A stretch of 64,000 bases of DNA from assembly GCA_037447655.1 (NCBI GenBank), contig JBBHKE010000549.1:111065-175064 (forward strand), read 5' to 3'. The position numbers were made by a program, and so were the translations under genes. Below the pieces are notes generated by a model. The model was not told the DNA's origin and did not search any database. It saw only the letters and a list, made by a program, of their open reading frames with translations. This document shows positions 44,300-57,121 of the stretch, piece after piece. Source of the DNA: Zygnema cylindricum (taxonomy: Eukaryota; Streptophyta; Zygnematophyceae; Zygnematales; Zygnemataceae). Every line of letters begins with the position of its first letter. Position 1 is the stretch's first letter.

Positions 44300-47200
44300 T
44301 CTGACACCGATTATTGCCATACACTGCTTGTCTTCTTCTTTTTTTATCTCAAGTTTTTTTTTGTAATTTTCTAACGCCTCTATTTTTCGCACCAAAAAAA
44401 ATGGTATAAAGAAATGGATCTTAAGCTGTTATTAAGGCAAAAACATTTGGCTTGGTGTAACAATGGATAAAACAATGAATAAAACGATGAATATAATTAT
44501 GAGTAAATGAAAAAAAAAACATATAGTAATTCGATGAATAAAACAGTGAATGAATAAGTGACTAATGATTTTATATGAGAATGAAAAAATGCAGAGCACA
44601 CATTAACATATCTCTACCATCCAATGTGCCCAAATTCCATCCTATATTTGACAAAGTAGGGTGGCGAATGATGCTTATAGACTTCAAGATTGACTGTTGT
44701 GTCACTTGGTGAGTATAGATGATATTCGTAGTGCGGACCTTTAATGTGGTGTAGACTTAGGCTTTGGACTGAGGCCCCAATTATTTATCTTTTTTCCTAG
44801 GATGTCGAGCAGTGTCTAGTGCGACTACTGTTTTGTGTTTTATCTTATATCTTCTTTTTAGATTTCTAGTTTTCTTTGCTTTTGTTATGCTTGAGTATTT
44901 AGTAGGATTTTCATCTCTAACCTTTAATAGTAGTGAACATGGATTTTCATCTCTAACCTTTAAGGGTTATGCTAGCTTTTTATTTACGGCGTTCTCTAAA
45001 ATAAAATCTACATTAACAGCCCAACCACTTTCAATTAACATTATTTCGTGGAAGTTTTAGTGTGTATAGAACGCATTTCTTTGTTTGTTGTCGGCGTTTC
45101 GATTATAAATGTACTTTTTTTCCACTTCTTTTTTGATCTGCCCTTTTTTTTTTTTTCTCGTTGTTCTCACTTTCAGGAAATTGACAAAGCTAGAAAGGTC
45201 AGCTTGCTTTTGCTCGAACTTTTGCTAGATTGTGCTTCCGTACTTTTCTGCATTACGTTTAAACGCTTGAATTTAACGACCTTCACGACCCAGCGGGCCA
45301 AAGGTTTTGTTCAGATAACACCTTCCCCAGAGGATGACATTGGAGACAACAATCTAGGCCACTCCTCTGAGCTATAAGCCGACACTCTAGGATTCGCTAG
45401 GATTACAAATTTGGATTCTGTCCTGATCATGATCGATCGTACACCATGAGTGTACGGCACATAGGACTCCTAAGTAGCATATGCTTGTCAACGGCAGAGA
45501 TGGAGTCAATTTGAATGTACATCTATAATTAACGGTTATGACTATTTTGCAAATCGGGAAATTTGAATTTTGGAAGTTTGAGACTAGCCCTGCAGCCTAC
45601 GATTGTGCCACGCGTGACCTAGGGATCTAACAATACGAGCGCATTGTTTCCTACGAAGGTCAAAGAAAACAACTGTCGGACAGAGGTACTGTAGGGATCC
45701 AGATAGGAGATTTCGCGCCCCCAGCCTCCCACGTGTGGAGGGACACGAAAGCAGGAAGCTAAAGAAGATCACAAAAAGTACCGCAAAAAGCTTGGACAAA
45801 CTCCGGCCTGAATACTCTAATATTTTGTCGTATTGCGCAAACTGTATCCAATCTTACACATGTGTCAGCGCTGACATCTCATCGTCTGTACGGTTTTTAC
45901 ACATATATAAAAACCTTTAGCCAGAGGTCTCAGCTACAAGTGGCAATCTGAACTTTTACGCAAATGTCCAAAGAAGCCACAGTGCTTTTTGAAACTCGCA
46001 GACATCGAAATCGGAGCCACAATGCTTTTGAAACTCGTACGTACGACCGTACGTCTCAGTATTTTATTTTGGTAAATTTGAAGTACATTTAGCAACGGCA
46101 TTACATGTATGAATGATGTGGACACAAACTGTCCACTCAACTACTGTACAGTAGCCCCTTTTAAAAAAACTGATCTTGTCCGTTCTATCACATGTGAAAG
46201 GGTGAACGCGTCGATGACCTCACAAGTTTGTGGTGCCGGACCAACTGTTACGCACTAAAAGCATGGAATCCGGGCTGGCTCAGAAAATACACAAATAAAT
46301 CCAACGGACGGGGGCAGTGGTGAAATTGAAATAGTGTTGAAGGCTACGCCGTCAGCTATGATGTCACCTGACGCCAAGTTCACTGTGCTCGGACATGACA
46401 CACATGCTACGTAAAGAGACAGAGTGTGGTATTCCGATATATTATACGCGTACTAAACAATATCTTTAAGCTACAGTACTGTACAGTACAGTACTGTAAT
46501 ATTCGATTAACTATACTCTTCATGCATATCATACCGTAAAACGATCTGCTGAATTAAGCGTTGAACGGATACAGTGTCGTGCAGCAGCCTCTCCAAAAGA
46601 AACCTTCTACCATCCCGTGGACGCAAAATATTCTTTTCAAATAAAAAACGAATCAAACTTAGGACAGCAGAGAAACTGGAGCCGCGTGACAGTTGTAACA
46701 CACACTGGTTTCCTTTTTGCTGAAATCTGTACGGCTCTTGTTTAGCAAGCAGGACGGAGGAACAAGTTGGCTACGGCATGGCTGGCTGTCTCTCTGGCAG
46801 GCCTGCCAGCTAGCAATTCTGTACGGCGGGCCATGGCCTCACCTATGGCTCTCGTACCTTGGCTCTGCTGGCCCATGGCCCTCCTCTCTCTCTTCGTCCA
46901 AGCTTGCTGGACGAGCCTCTGCAGAAGGCTCTGTAGGGGAAAAAAGAAAAAACCTCTGTCCCTACTGCTGCTGCTGGAACGGAGTGACTTTGTCAGTTTG
47001 AAGGATACTTGGCGTCACTACTATTAATATCTGCGGGAATTCATATGCAGTTTCATGTATTGCATTCTGGTAGAAGTGAACACTTGCTTTAGCTGCTGCA
47101 GCTGAATCTGAAGCTGATATTGTAGGAAAAGCTGCTTTCTCTGCTAGAAAGATATTATCAATCAAAGTGTGACCGTTGCTACAGAGCTGTACTGTAGCTA

Positions 47201-48480
47201 AGAATTTGTTTGAATTTTAATGGTACATCAGGAGCCGGTTTTATCTATTCCAGCTTCTTCTGTCGCTGTATCTGATTTGGACCTGAAGCAGTTAGCTTAA
47301 TCTTCTTGTGACTGGAGCTTGAAACGTGAAATTTTACTTCATTGAGAATTGGAATATCTTAAGGTAAGCCCGCTTTGTCAGTATTTCATAAAAAGACTGA
47401 TCTGCTGCTACATTGCTTTTCTGAATCTAAATTAAACAATGTTTATATTATAGTCTATTTTATTTTCTTCATCTTTTCTTTTATTCTTCTTAAAACTGAA
47501 AGGCTTCAAGGAACTGTAAAGGCTTCATGTGGACCAACACTGACATTTGGTGCCGATGCTGACCTTTTTTGGAGCTGAGCTGCTTCTGTTTTTATCTACT
47601 GAAGCTCGCTACAATGCTGAATTATCACTCGGTATTTGTCCGAATTGCCGTTATCATTGTTATTCTTTCACTGCTGTTAATGATGCTGAGGCAGTTGCCC
47701 ATCACTGCCTATCGCCATCTATTAGTGTTAATGTGAAATTAGAAAACATAATACTAAGTTAGGGCAAGAAGACTTGGCAGATTGTGGTCTACTCCCTTTT
47801 TTGTGTTGTTAACACTAGTGTTATTAACTCTAATAACGAGGGGAAGTGTAGTTAGATGAGCTGGTGTTTTGATATCCGACGTCTGAGACTTGGTGCAAGA
47901 CATCACATTATGACTTCATGATTTTGAGCTGGCGATTTTTATATTTCTTTGTATACACATGGATATTTTTCTCACTCATTTTTCTGTTTCACAACAAGTA
48001 ATTGTCTAATGACTGTGTAGGGAACTGCGTGTAATTGTTTTGCATTATGCTTTGTTAAGTGTTTAAAATTATTTTTTCCTTAATGATCTGTATGTTGAGT
48101 AAGTTTAAGATGCAGTGGCTTCTGTATTCCCTTTTGGTATTTATTTGAAGGATTTTATTTTCGGAATTCGTAATTTTTTTTTCTTTCTTTGGTAGGTTAA
48201 TGGAAACAAGTTTTCCTCATAATCAAATTTGCTTCCCTTTTTTTTGTTTGTTGTTTCTTCCACTTTATGATAAGTCCATGCTCCTAGAATTTTCAGATTT
48301 TTTTTGGTTTGGAAAGATCTTTTTAAATTGTGTATTAAATTTTTCCATTTTGTTAACTGTCAGTGTTTTGAATGCCATGCGCAGGAACTCTAAAGCTTCC
48401 AGTTTAGTCGAAACTCTTTCAATATCATTGAAGGTGAATTTTGAAAAAATAAACAAACGGTTTATTCCACCATTTTTAAG
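44300..48480. other. No secure gene; scattered short palindromes
   Basis: The region holds a near-perfect palindromic run tacagtactgtacagtac (46482-46500), a 33-bp direct repeat with gattttcatctctaaccttt (44909, 44942) and a possible mariner-type terminus near 47810-47850. Short frames such as 46507-46701 (minus) look protein-like in parts but cannot be supported. Confidence 0.4.
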
Positions 48481-48485
48481 GGACA

Positions 48486-49622
48486 ATGTCGCTGTCCTCC
48501 TGTCAGATGGGCTGGAGGTGTTCCCTTATGATACCACTTTTAGTGTGCATGACTTTAATTGATTTTACTTGTGGAGCTCGACAAGTGGTAGACAGATCTG
48601 CCGTACCCAAAGCTCCTACATGGAATGCGCTAAGAGAAAAGGACGCCTTTATGAAGGCCTTAAATGTATCTGGAAAATTTAAAGAGATGGTGTTCCTTTT
48701 ACAGAGTAAGTATTGGGATGTACATCCTTTTGTCTTCCAGATAGTAACTTACCTTTCTCTCTCTCTCCCCCCCTCTCTCCCCCCTCTCTCTCTCTCCTCC
48801 CTCTCTCTCTCCCTCCCTCTTTCTTTTTCTTATTTTTGCGTCCGATAATCTTGGATGTCGTCAGACACTTCTGTCACTTTTCTCATGTTACTTAATTGTT
48901 TTTGGTTTCTCTACCTTTAAATCCTTCTTCGAAAACATTTTAATTCTTCAATTATTTTTTTCCAACTAATTCAACGACACTATTAGAACTTGATTTTTTC
49001 TTTACAGTTAATTTAAAGGTGTTTCTATTGTTGATAGGATTTTTATTGTTTGATTCAGTACTGAAACCTATACACGTTGATCTTTTATCTTTCCGAAATC
49101 TTGTTGAGTTTCAGTATGCTAAAATAGAAGCCTGGTTCTCTTACTCTGACCTGTTTTATTATGAAAAAAAAAAAAAACTGAAAAGAATCCGCTGTATTTC
49201 TTTCTGCAGGGACTTCGCCTGGAAAGCTCAGTGGAGCTGCTACTATTCAATCATTTTTGGCGGCAGCTGGTATAACAATTTTTATCCCTACAGACACGGC
49301 ATTTAACCTTCTGGGCGCTGCTACAAAAACTAAATTAAAAACCGGTGATTTTACGTATTTACAAGCGGTTTTGCAATTTCAAGTGGTAGGCCTCAGATTG
49401 ACTGGTACCCAACTTGCCGCATTAAAGAGAGGGTCAACATTGTCTACTAAATATAAGAGTCAATTAGTACAGAAATTACAATCAGCAACGTCACCCATAA
49501 TTATAAATCCAATCGGGAAATCTGTTCAATCTGCAGTAGTGCTTAGAGACTTTTATTTACCAGCGAGTGGGTCAATGGCAGTACAAGGAATGGGTACTTT
49601 TCTTTTGCCTACCTATCCTTGA
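48486..49622 (+). CDS. Secreted FAS1 (fasciclin) domain protein, two exons
   Basis: Exon 1 (48486-48705) starts MSLSSCQMGWRCSL, then a hydrophobic stretch IPLLVCMTLIDFTCG typical of a signal peptide, and ends KEMVFLLQ at a GTAAGT donor. Exon 2 (49210-49622) joins in phase from a tttctgcag acceptor. It carries the FAS1 core: GAATIQSFLAAAGITIFIP, PTDTAFNLL, then YLQAVLQFQVV, a LSTK loop and the C-terminal VVLRDFYLP..GTFLLP. The total is about 210 residues, right for a single-FAS1 protein. FAS1 proteins act in the cell wall or extracellular matrix. No GPI-anchor-like tail is visible. A second in-frame Met at residue 8 may be the true start. Confidence 0.8.
48756..48830. repeat. CT-rich tract in the FAS1 intron
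   Basis: A tctctctccccc run of about 75 bp, starting about 50 bp after the donor. Confidence 0.8.
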
Positions 49623-49639
49623 TGTTTTATCCTTATGTT

Positions 49640-50945
49640 TTGGGAGAAGTGGGTTGATATACCAGAAAAAATTACAAAAAAATAATCAGGTTCCACTTTC
49701 ACTCTCATTTTAAATGGGAGTTTGTCTTCAACTTAGTCTGGTCTTCTCAAGTTCTCTCTTTTTCTTTGGAATTCAACTCAAAAAAGGAGTTGGTTTTATT
49801 TGTCGGTTGGTTTAAATACAAAGATAGAGGAGAACTTGTCAAGAAATTAAAGAAAATAAAACAGACTAGAGAAATAAAGTTGGTGAAGATTGTGAAGTAG
49901 TATAGGTAGGAATCCAGAAAAAGACAAAAGAAAAGGTTAGGAAGACAACGTCCTTTAGTCGAAAGAAAATCCGGAGGCAATCTGGCAATCCGGTCTTTTT
50001 TGTATCATTTTTTCTGCACTTTAATGCAGTTTCTGTGGTTCCTTTTATGGCTCTAATATTCTCAACTGCATAAAAGGAAATGGGATTACTTCTGTGATTT
50101 TTTTTTTCTGCATTTTTCCACTCAAAATGTTGCTCGCCTAAAAACTCGCCTAAAAGGTAAACATACTATATTTTATCTTTATATTGAAAACTGCGTTTTG
50201 AAACTGACAGGAAATGTGAAAATGACAGACCAATAAGAGCCCATACACGTATTACTCACTTATTTGTTGATTAGTGGGGATTATTGGATTATGAAAAGGG
50301 CTGGTGATTGTAATGTGGGAGATTCCACAAAAATCCAAACAGTAGAATGCACAACAAATAGTGTTGTTATTATTTAAATGAAGAAATGAGATGGAAGTAA
50401 CTTCGTAGGGCTCTACAATATAATTGTAGATTTCCTTTTTGTTTTCTTTTTTTTTGAGGGAGGACGAATTCACAAACAAAATGAGTTGCTGTATAGCACT
50501 GTGATCTGTGTTTTTATTTATATAAGAAGGAAATCTTTGTGCTTTGGTATAGTAAAGATCTACAATTACAATGAAGTGGTAGAGATATAATTTGCCTGGT
50601 CCTGGCGAGCCAGATTTTGACTCGTCAGGATAAACTTTTGACACGTCAGAAATTATTGAACCTGCTGCTATTACCGCAGTAAACTAAGTCGCACAACTGC
50701 AATAAAAATAAGTATTCAAAAACATCCTCCAGCAGATCTTTTAATGCCTATTTGCATCATTTCACAAGCGTCAACACTGTATCTGGTACTACACGTGTTT
50801 TTAACTTTTAATGCCTATCAACGCGTTCTCAAAATTATTCAAATGTAAAAATCAAATCACAAAAACGCCGACAAGCTATGAAGATGTTCACTGTAGCAAC
50901 ATTAATAGTGTTGAAAGAGACCATTTTTACTTATCATTTGTATTT
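49640..50945. other. FAS1 3' flank, nothing further seen
   Basis: A/T-rich sequence; no exon, repeat or RNA gene could be supported. Confidence 0.4.
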
Positions 50946-50947
50946 TA

Positions 50948-51899
50948 GGGGGTGTTCCTATGTAACCGAAACTTTGAAACGTTACTTTGGATTATAGCAC
51001 AGGTTTTACGGTGTACTTTTCATAGTGTACCTATGGGTACGTCCCCATGTATTAAAGTCTCTACTTTTCTCTATCTTTTTGCCCTAAAATTCAGGGAACT
51101 TTGACAAAAACTTTAGCCATACGAGAAAATTATTTTTACCAAAGTATAGTGAACGTCAAACCCAAAAAAAAACTTCATCCAAAATCACCTTGCGGGGGTG
51201 ATTTTAGATAAAGTACTGCCCAAACAGCGAATGAAAAACGACCCACGCACGCGCCACAAGAGAGGGAAAGTTTTAGGACGAGGGAGAGTCCTTGCTATTT
51301 TTCTCCATGCCCGTCACGCGCATGTACGGAAAAAAATTTGCATGGGGGTCTCGGACCTCCACTTTCATTCATGGGGTCCTTTGCAAAATTTTGTGCCGTC
51401 GTCGCCTCTCCCCTCTCCCTCTCACATCATCGCTTTTATCTCACACTTTGTAGAATGAGACACGGCAATATTGGTATAAAATGAAAGATCTTTTAAAAAT
51501 ATTATATTTGAATTTTTTTAGGTTTTCTTTAATGGCAAGTCGAGCGAGAAAATTAGAAAAAACGAAATTGGAAAAACCATGGCGGAAAGTTATTGAATCA
51601 GTGACGTCGACGTTGTCACAAGTGAGTGTGACGTCACAATATCACCAAACCCTAAACATCTACGATTTCACAAAAATCTAGACGTCTACCACTGTCACTG
51701 TTTTTGTTGGCGTCACTAGAGGTCGGAAGTTTCGTAGTCGTCTTCAATCGTCACAAGTTGTACCTACGTCTACAACCGTCACATTTCAAAGTTCCGATTT
51801 CATTTTCGCACAGAGGGACGCTATTCAAAGTAGTACGGAGAATCTTCACTACAGTCCAAAATACTTTGTCCAAGTACCGATTACATTGGGACGTACCCT
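50948..51899. mobile_element. Element of the cctatgtaaccg family, copy D, about 950 bp
   Basis: The left end ggggtgttcctatgtaaccg mirrors the right end ccgattacattgggacgtac. Interior words (ggtctcggacctccactttc, ccctaaacatctacgattt) are shared inverted with copies at 24466 and 29890. It abuts the 3' end of the minus-strand LINE. No transposase or clear target duplication. Confidence 0.55.
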
Positions 51900-51901
51900 A
51901 T

Positions 51902-52303
51902 GTCAATCATTACTTGCATAAACGAAAAGTCTTTATTGCAAAAATTGGGATGGCAAAGCCATCTGAGTACAAAAAGTGGCGAAAACTGAAAAAACCATTT
52001 GGAGACTACAAGAGTCACAAGAAAGTAATCTACGCCTAAAAACTAAAACGAAACAAAGCAAAACTAATAAGAGCAAAGAACCAAAACAAAACAACAACAG
52101 ACTTAGACCGCCGACAAATTGAAAAAACCTAGACTAGACTACCCCTAGACAAACTAAGGCCCACATCCACGGAGATCATGGATGTGAACCGGGTCCCTTA
52201 GCGGAAGGTCTGGAAGACCTTGCCGGTCCTCAGTAAGTGTGCTACGTCGAAGGAGAGCCGCAGCTTGCGCCCGTTGAAATGCAATTGAGACACATTGTCG
52301 GTA
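51902..52303 (-). mobile_element. LINE 3' end (C-terminal codons and 3' UTR)
   Basis: Read on the minus strand, caacgggcgcaagctgcggc, then a ccatgatctccgtggatgtg block, an actttagtttgt-like block and tgcaataaagac match, in order, the end of the plus-strand remnants at 3430-3770 and 8540-8920. It is the displaced tail of the element at 53409-55498, separated by the solo LTR. Confidence 0.65.
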
Positions 52304-52308
52304 GAACG

Positions 52309-53403
52309 TGTTGGAATTTATGTATTTTCTAGGTCTGTATTGGAAAAATAAATAGAATGTTGAAAATATGGTTATTAATAGTTCACTTCTATATTTTAGT
52401 TAGAATGTAAAGAGAAAGAGGGAACCAAAGGCAGGCCATGGCTGCTGCGTCATTTAGAAGGAGGCAGAATGAACTAGAAGGTATTTTAGTAGTTTTAGCA
52501 AAATACTACCTCATGCCGGATTTGAACCGGGGTCTACAGGTAGCTACTTTGACGCACGCCTTGTCCATTAAAGCACTAACGAAACGATACACATCAAATG
52601 TTTTACACATATATATCTATTGATCCAAAGGACTAATTCGCACCAGAGTAACGAAAACGCCCATTAATCAATTCATGCATGGAAGCGAATCGAAGCCGTA
52701 TAAATACAACTGATCGGACGGCCACCATTACAGCCGCCACCCACAATAAGCTTTCGGCAGCCTTTGAGGACAACGTCACGCGGTGCTACGTGGCGCCACA
52801 TTTTCTGATACAGGAGAAGATGGGAGGAGGAACCATGGCTCCCGATTTGGCAGATGTCACCTTGTTGACCATGTCGTACAATGGCCGTACAATAAGTACA
52901 TCGCCTATCGTACCTTTTTATACTATATAGTGTTCCTATTGGACTAGGGTTTAGTAGTAGGTAATCGTGAGTAGGCAGACCAAGACTTAGTGATATTTAG
53001 GTACCTCTCTCTAAGAGAGGTTGTAACTATAAAGGTCATCTTTGACCAGCCATAACTTACTGCTCAGGGGAGCAAATTCAGTAATTCTTTTTGCGTTTAA
53101 CTCAGGGTAGTCTTGTCCTCACACGGGTGAGGGTGGTCAGAATATCTTTGTGCCTGGGCGGCGCTTATTCAGTGGGAAAGTCAAAGTGGGGAATATTGTC
53201 CAAATCACATGTTCTAGCTTTGCATTTTGTGGTGGAACTGAGCACACAGAAGGTCTTGTCTTCACAGGGGTGAATCTTTATTAGGGTTCTGATTGTGAAG
53301 GTGTTAATCATTTGGGTTTGTATCAACTTGGAGTCGACACTATCTAGATAAGCTTCTTTTGGATCTGCGAATTCTGTGTGGCAATGGAGCTCATAGAATT
53401 TCA
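52309..53403 (+). mobile_element. Solo LTR, 1,095 bp, with 5-bp target duplication
   Basis: It starts TGTTGGAATTT and ends GAATTTCA, i.e. TG...CA, and is flanked by identical gaacg (52304-52308 and 53404-53408). A TATA-like tataaata lies at 52699. It interrupts the LINE. A homologous LTR lies at 60165-61232 in opposite orientation; both share the internal block cataacttactgctcagggg. No internal retroelement region accompanies it. Confidence 0.85.
52512..52582 (-). other. tRNA-like segment inside the solo LTR, antisense to it
   Basis: On the minus strand a perfect B-box GGTTCAAATCC (52518-52528) follows an A-box-like tagtgctttaatgg (52565-52578) at tRNA spacing. The T-arm has a 4-bp ccgg stem around TTCAAAT. 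The acceptor ends do not pair, so this is not a functional tRNA gene; it may be a pol III-type module or tRNA relic. Confidence 0.5.
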
Positions 53404-53408
53404 GAACG

Positions 53409-55498
53409 CAACCAAAAGACTGGTTGAAGTACTCCGTGGACCTCGAGATTCAAACGTTTGTCGCGCACAGTGGCGAAGGAAGTCGTCGAAGGACTTGTCT
53501 AAAGATCCAAGAATCTCCATTGCAAATGGGACGAATTGGTCCGACGGGTCTCGGTGAGCGTAGTCTCTTTCTTTTGTAGCCGCTGCGTCCCGAGCCGCTA
53601 CACCAGAATGCAAAGCCGCGCGAGATGAAATGTGTGCCCCAGTCAGATTCGTGAGGACCACATCGCCAAGCGTCCTCCCAGCACCATGAAGAAAAACTAA
53701 GAGAACCCGAGGGCTCCAAGAACCCTTAGATTGGGGCTGAGGTGGAAGTATATTAGAAACCTCTCGTTTGACGGTGTAGCCCGCCTCGGCACCAATGGCA
53801 GCAATGGCATCTCGCACCAAATCATGCGCAACAGTTCGTTCCCCCCCATGAGAGCAACGAAACTAATGGATTCCCTAAGCATCAATGGGTTGGTTACAAA
53901 CGCACCAAGGCCCCCCCAATAGCGGAGGGTGAGGCAAACCCAACTGCAAGCGTAGTGCAGAAGTAAATTGGTCGGACGATAGACGGAGCGTCAAAAAAAT
54001 TGGTGTTGCTTGAAGCCACGCACCAGCCCCCTGCCCAGAACACGAACATAAACGAGCACGCGCTTGAGCAGAAGTTAGCACCTCCTAGAGGTTCGCAAAA
54101 TCAGCGGCGGCCACTTGCTCAGATATGCGTTGTTGAAGTTGGAAGTTAGTATCGGCCATGAGAGAATGAAAAGGTTGAACTTGGTTTCGAGCGTCTGGGG
54201 GAAGTAGAGCACGAGCGTAAAAGAGAGCTTGGTGATATGGAAACAACCCGTCTTCCACCTTAGAGATAACTTGCGCCAAAATGAAGATATCATCCACAAT
54301 GAAACGAGAGGTGATGATAGGAACCACCAAACCCCAACTACCCAAATACGCGGCTGGCGCAACTTTGGCCACGGAAATCAAACCTATATCGCCGCTGGAA
54401 ATAGGGAGGTTGGCTTGTGGACGAGCGAGTGGCCCCTCCGGACGATCAAAAATCCCATGACCAACGAGACGATGAAGCACACCCAAAAGCTAGTCGTCAA
54501 AATCTTGAAGGGAAGATGAAAAATAAGTCGTATGTGGTGAAGTCCTCGCAAGATAGAGAGGGCGCTAAGCAAAACAACGGATCAAGATAAAAAACGCAAC
54601 TTGTGCATCCAACAGCTTAGGAAGATTGTCGCTATGAGAAAGATCCTCCAACAACGCATCCTCAACCACTTGGTTGACAAAAGAAGTACCACCAATAGGG
54701 CAAACTAAAGCCTTGATACCCACATCGCGAGATGCAAGACGAAAACCGTTGGGGAGCGGGCAATCCGACGGCAAACCTTGTGGGCACCAAGCTACATACT
54801 TAGATGGTTTAGCAAAGAGCCCGATCTGATGGAGTTGGTCCGCAAAATGAGAGAAAGCAAAAAAAACGTCATCGGGGGGACCCACAATATGCGTGTCATT
54901 CGTGATTCAAGGAAATAAGCAACCAGGGAAGGCTGTGGCTGACGCTCGTAATGCTTGAAGATGGGCAAGAGCAAAATATGGTGCCCCTAAAGGATCACCT
55001 TGGTGAGTGCCAATTGCGGACTCTACAATGGCAACATCACCCAAAGGACCCCCAAAAGGAAAGAGTAGAGGGCTAGGCCGAGCATCAAAGGATCAAACAA
55101 AAGGGAACAATTGAATGATAGGTGAAGGTGCATGTCATAGTTCTAGGAAAATAACATTACGATCAACCCTATTCAAGGCATTAGCCACATCCAACTGAAG
55201 GACCACCCAGTCCGGATGTAGATCCAAAACAGTTTGCAAACCATGGATAAACGCCTCACAACCACCTTTTGTAGCAACACCAAATTGATGCGGCGAAAAA
55301 TGGTCGTGAAACACTCCCTGGAGTTGTATGCAAATAGCACGAGCCACCAAGCGGTACAAAACTTCACAAATGGCGATCGGACGAATCCCCCCAGTAGGCT
55401 TAGAAAAAGCTATAAGTCGAGCGGCAGAAAAGTAGCTGGACTACACTATGGGGAATGTGACCACGAGCAATCTCTGAGGCTACCTGAATGAGGAGGTC
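53409..55498 (-). pseudogene. LINE reverse transcriptase and restriction-like endonuclease (decayed)
   Basis: Read on the minus strand, in order: GGIRPIAICEVLYRLVARAI and FSPHQFGVATKGGCEAFIHG (RT fingers), LQLDVANALNRVD (RT motif A, Asp kept), then NDTHIVGPPDDV, where a YADD-type motif would be (here ITND), LVGHGIFDRPEG, GDIGLISVAKVAPAAYLGSW and the C-terminal endonuclease-like part HDLVRD-IGAEAGYTVKREVS, LGDVVLTNLTGAHIS, KERDYAHRDP, FVPFAMEILG. RT followed by an endonuclease at the C-terminus, with an upstream zinc finger, is the layout of RLE-type non-LTR elements (R2/NeSL-like). Frameshifts and stops make it inactive. Its 5' part is at 62265-63470. Confidence 0.75.
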
Positions 55499-55503
55499 GA
55501 ATC

Positions 55504-56192
55504 TGCTGAAGGTCATGGGCATTTAGACTCGGCTGTGATCCACTCCCACTAGGAGTCACACTTGCACCTGCTGGGATATTCGTCCTTGGAGGAGCAGGTG
55601 GAGCACTAGAGCTAATAGGAGCACTTGCAGCTGGAGCTGAGCCATTATCAGACATGTTAGCGGAAGCAAACCCAAAGAGGAATACCTTTCAGACTAGATC
55701 AATACTGTAAGATATGTAACTACAAATGAAAGAGGTATTTCAACCAAACAAAGCATGTACTACAAGCAAATCAAAGACAATAGAGCACAAAACACCTTAA
55801 ACTGCACTTAGTGCTCTCATTTCCTTAACTCTGGTGTAGAATGTACATTCTGTGTTGAACTGATCAATCCTAATTGAACTAAATACTCAAAAGATCTAGA
55901 AAACATCTAAAACGTATGTACAGGGTTCACCAGACAGCCTACAGACAAAAATCTAAGTGTTTGGACCAGAATTGTCCACTAACAATATCTATACCCTAAA
56001 AATCCCGGTGATTTTTATCACTTCCACATTCATTCGCGGCCCTACACACTAATTTACTCAAAGATAACTATTCGTGTAGATACTACAAAAAATCTACACT
56101 AAATTTGGTCAATATTGAACAGTTGGTATTCCAAAATTATTCTAAGTCATAGACTCAAATTTCTAAGACTTACTAAAGCTTACTTTTCAATA
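55504..56192 (-). repeat. Copia 3' LTR, 689 bp
   Basis: In element sense it runs TATTGAAAAG...CTTCAGCA. It carries the first 50 codons of Gag (ATG at 55655), which here run on into the flanking LINE. The expected TG start has become TA in both LTRs. Confidence 0.85.
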
Positions 56193-56218
56193 CTCCCCTT
56201 AAGATTTAGAAGACTTAC

Positions 56219-57121
56219 TCACTTAGACCACATGCTTTTTCTGCAGTACTCCAACTTAGGAGCGGGAAGGGCTTTTGTCAACATGTCCGCAACCATTTTC
56301 TCATCAGGCAAATAACAAAGTTTGACCACTTTTGCAAATACTTTCTCTCGTACCAAATGTAGCCGAATGTCCATATGTTTACTCTTGAAATGGTGACTTG
56401 GGTTTGTAGCCACAGAAATGGCTGCTTGATTGTCGCACCACATTATTTGTGTCACGTGTTGTGTAAAACTCAATTCTTTAAGAAATGTTTTAATCCATAG
56501 CAGCTCTTTCAAGGCAGCACTCGCAGCCATGTATTCGGCTTCCATTGTAGATTGAGCCGTGACCTTTTGAAGTTTACTACTCCAACTACAAGTTCCACTT
56601 CCAATCTGAATGACATACCCAGTTGTAGACTTCCTACTAGGCACATCACCATAGCTAGCATCACTCCAAGTATTAATGCTTACCTTGTCCCCTCCCAAAG
56701 TAAGCCAAAGATTTTTGGTCCCAACAAGATATCTTAAGACCCTTTTTGCTGCCTCCCAATCTCTCTTTCGTGGATTTTGTAGACTTCTACTCAACACACC
56801 AACGACTGCAGCTATATCGGGCCTAGTGCAATTCATGAAGTAAATCGGACTTCCTACTACTTGTCTATAAGGTACTTGGGACATAAATATTTGCTCTTCT
56901 GCACTGAGTTCCTCATCTATTATGACTACAAACTCATGCTTCATTCCTTCAAGTTTTTGCTTATACTCCATAAGAGTTGCACAACCTTTGGCATTAGCCA
57001 AGCCAATTTTTTCCAACATGTTTCCTATCGCTTCTTTTTGAGTTAGCATAATGATTTTCTTCTCTCTATCCCTTTCAACTTGTATGCCAAGGATATATTT
57101 TGCCTCATTCAAATCTTTCAT
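56219..57121 (-). CDS. Copia RT C-terminus and RNase H
   Basis: An open frame of 300 codons. It begins MKDLNEAKYILGIQVERD (the RVT_2 end) and contains YRQVVGSPIYFMNCTRPDIA. It then carries the RNase H catalytic set: Asp in TWSDASYGD, Glu in STMEAEYMA and Asp in WCDNQAAIS, and ends near LPDEKMVADMLTKALP with a stop at 56219. This is the best-preserved part of the element. Confidence 0.9.
   Translation of the reverse strand: MKDLNEAKYILGIQVERDREKKIIMLTQKEAIGNMLEKIGLANAKGCATLMEYKQKLEGMKHEFVVIIDEELSAEEQIFMSQVPYRQVVGSPIYFMNCTRPDIAAVVGVLSRSLQNPRKRDWEAAKRVLRYLVGTKNLWLTLGGDKVSINTWSDASYGDVPSRKSTTGYVIQIGSGTCSWSSKLQKVTAQSTMEAEYMAASAALKELLWIKTFLKELSFTQHVTQIMWCDNQAAISVATNPSHHFKSKHMDIRLHLVREKVFAKVVKLCYLPDEKMVADMLTKALPAPKLEYCRKSMWSK

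Noticed and set aside
46717-47027. Overlapping Ala/Leu-rich frames
   Set aside because: Two frames are open at once, with no homology I recognise and no splice signals.
48200-48562. Alternative 120-codon frame upstream of FAS1
   Set aside because: It overlaps the FAS1 start in another frame; only a short middle part looks protein-like and no domain is recognisable.
52512-52582. Functional tRNA gene
   Set aside because: A- and B-boxes are present, but the acceptor ends do not pair and the arms are imperfect; it lies within an LTR.
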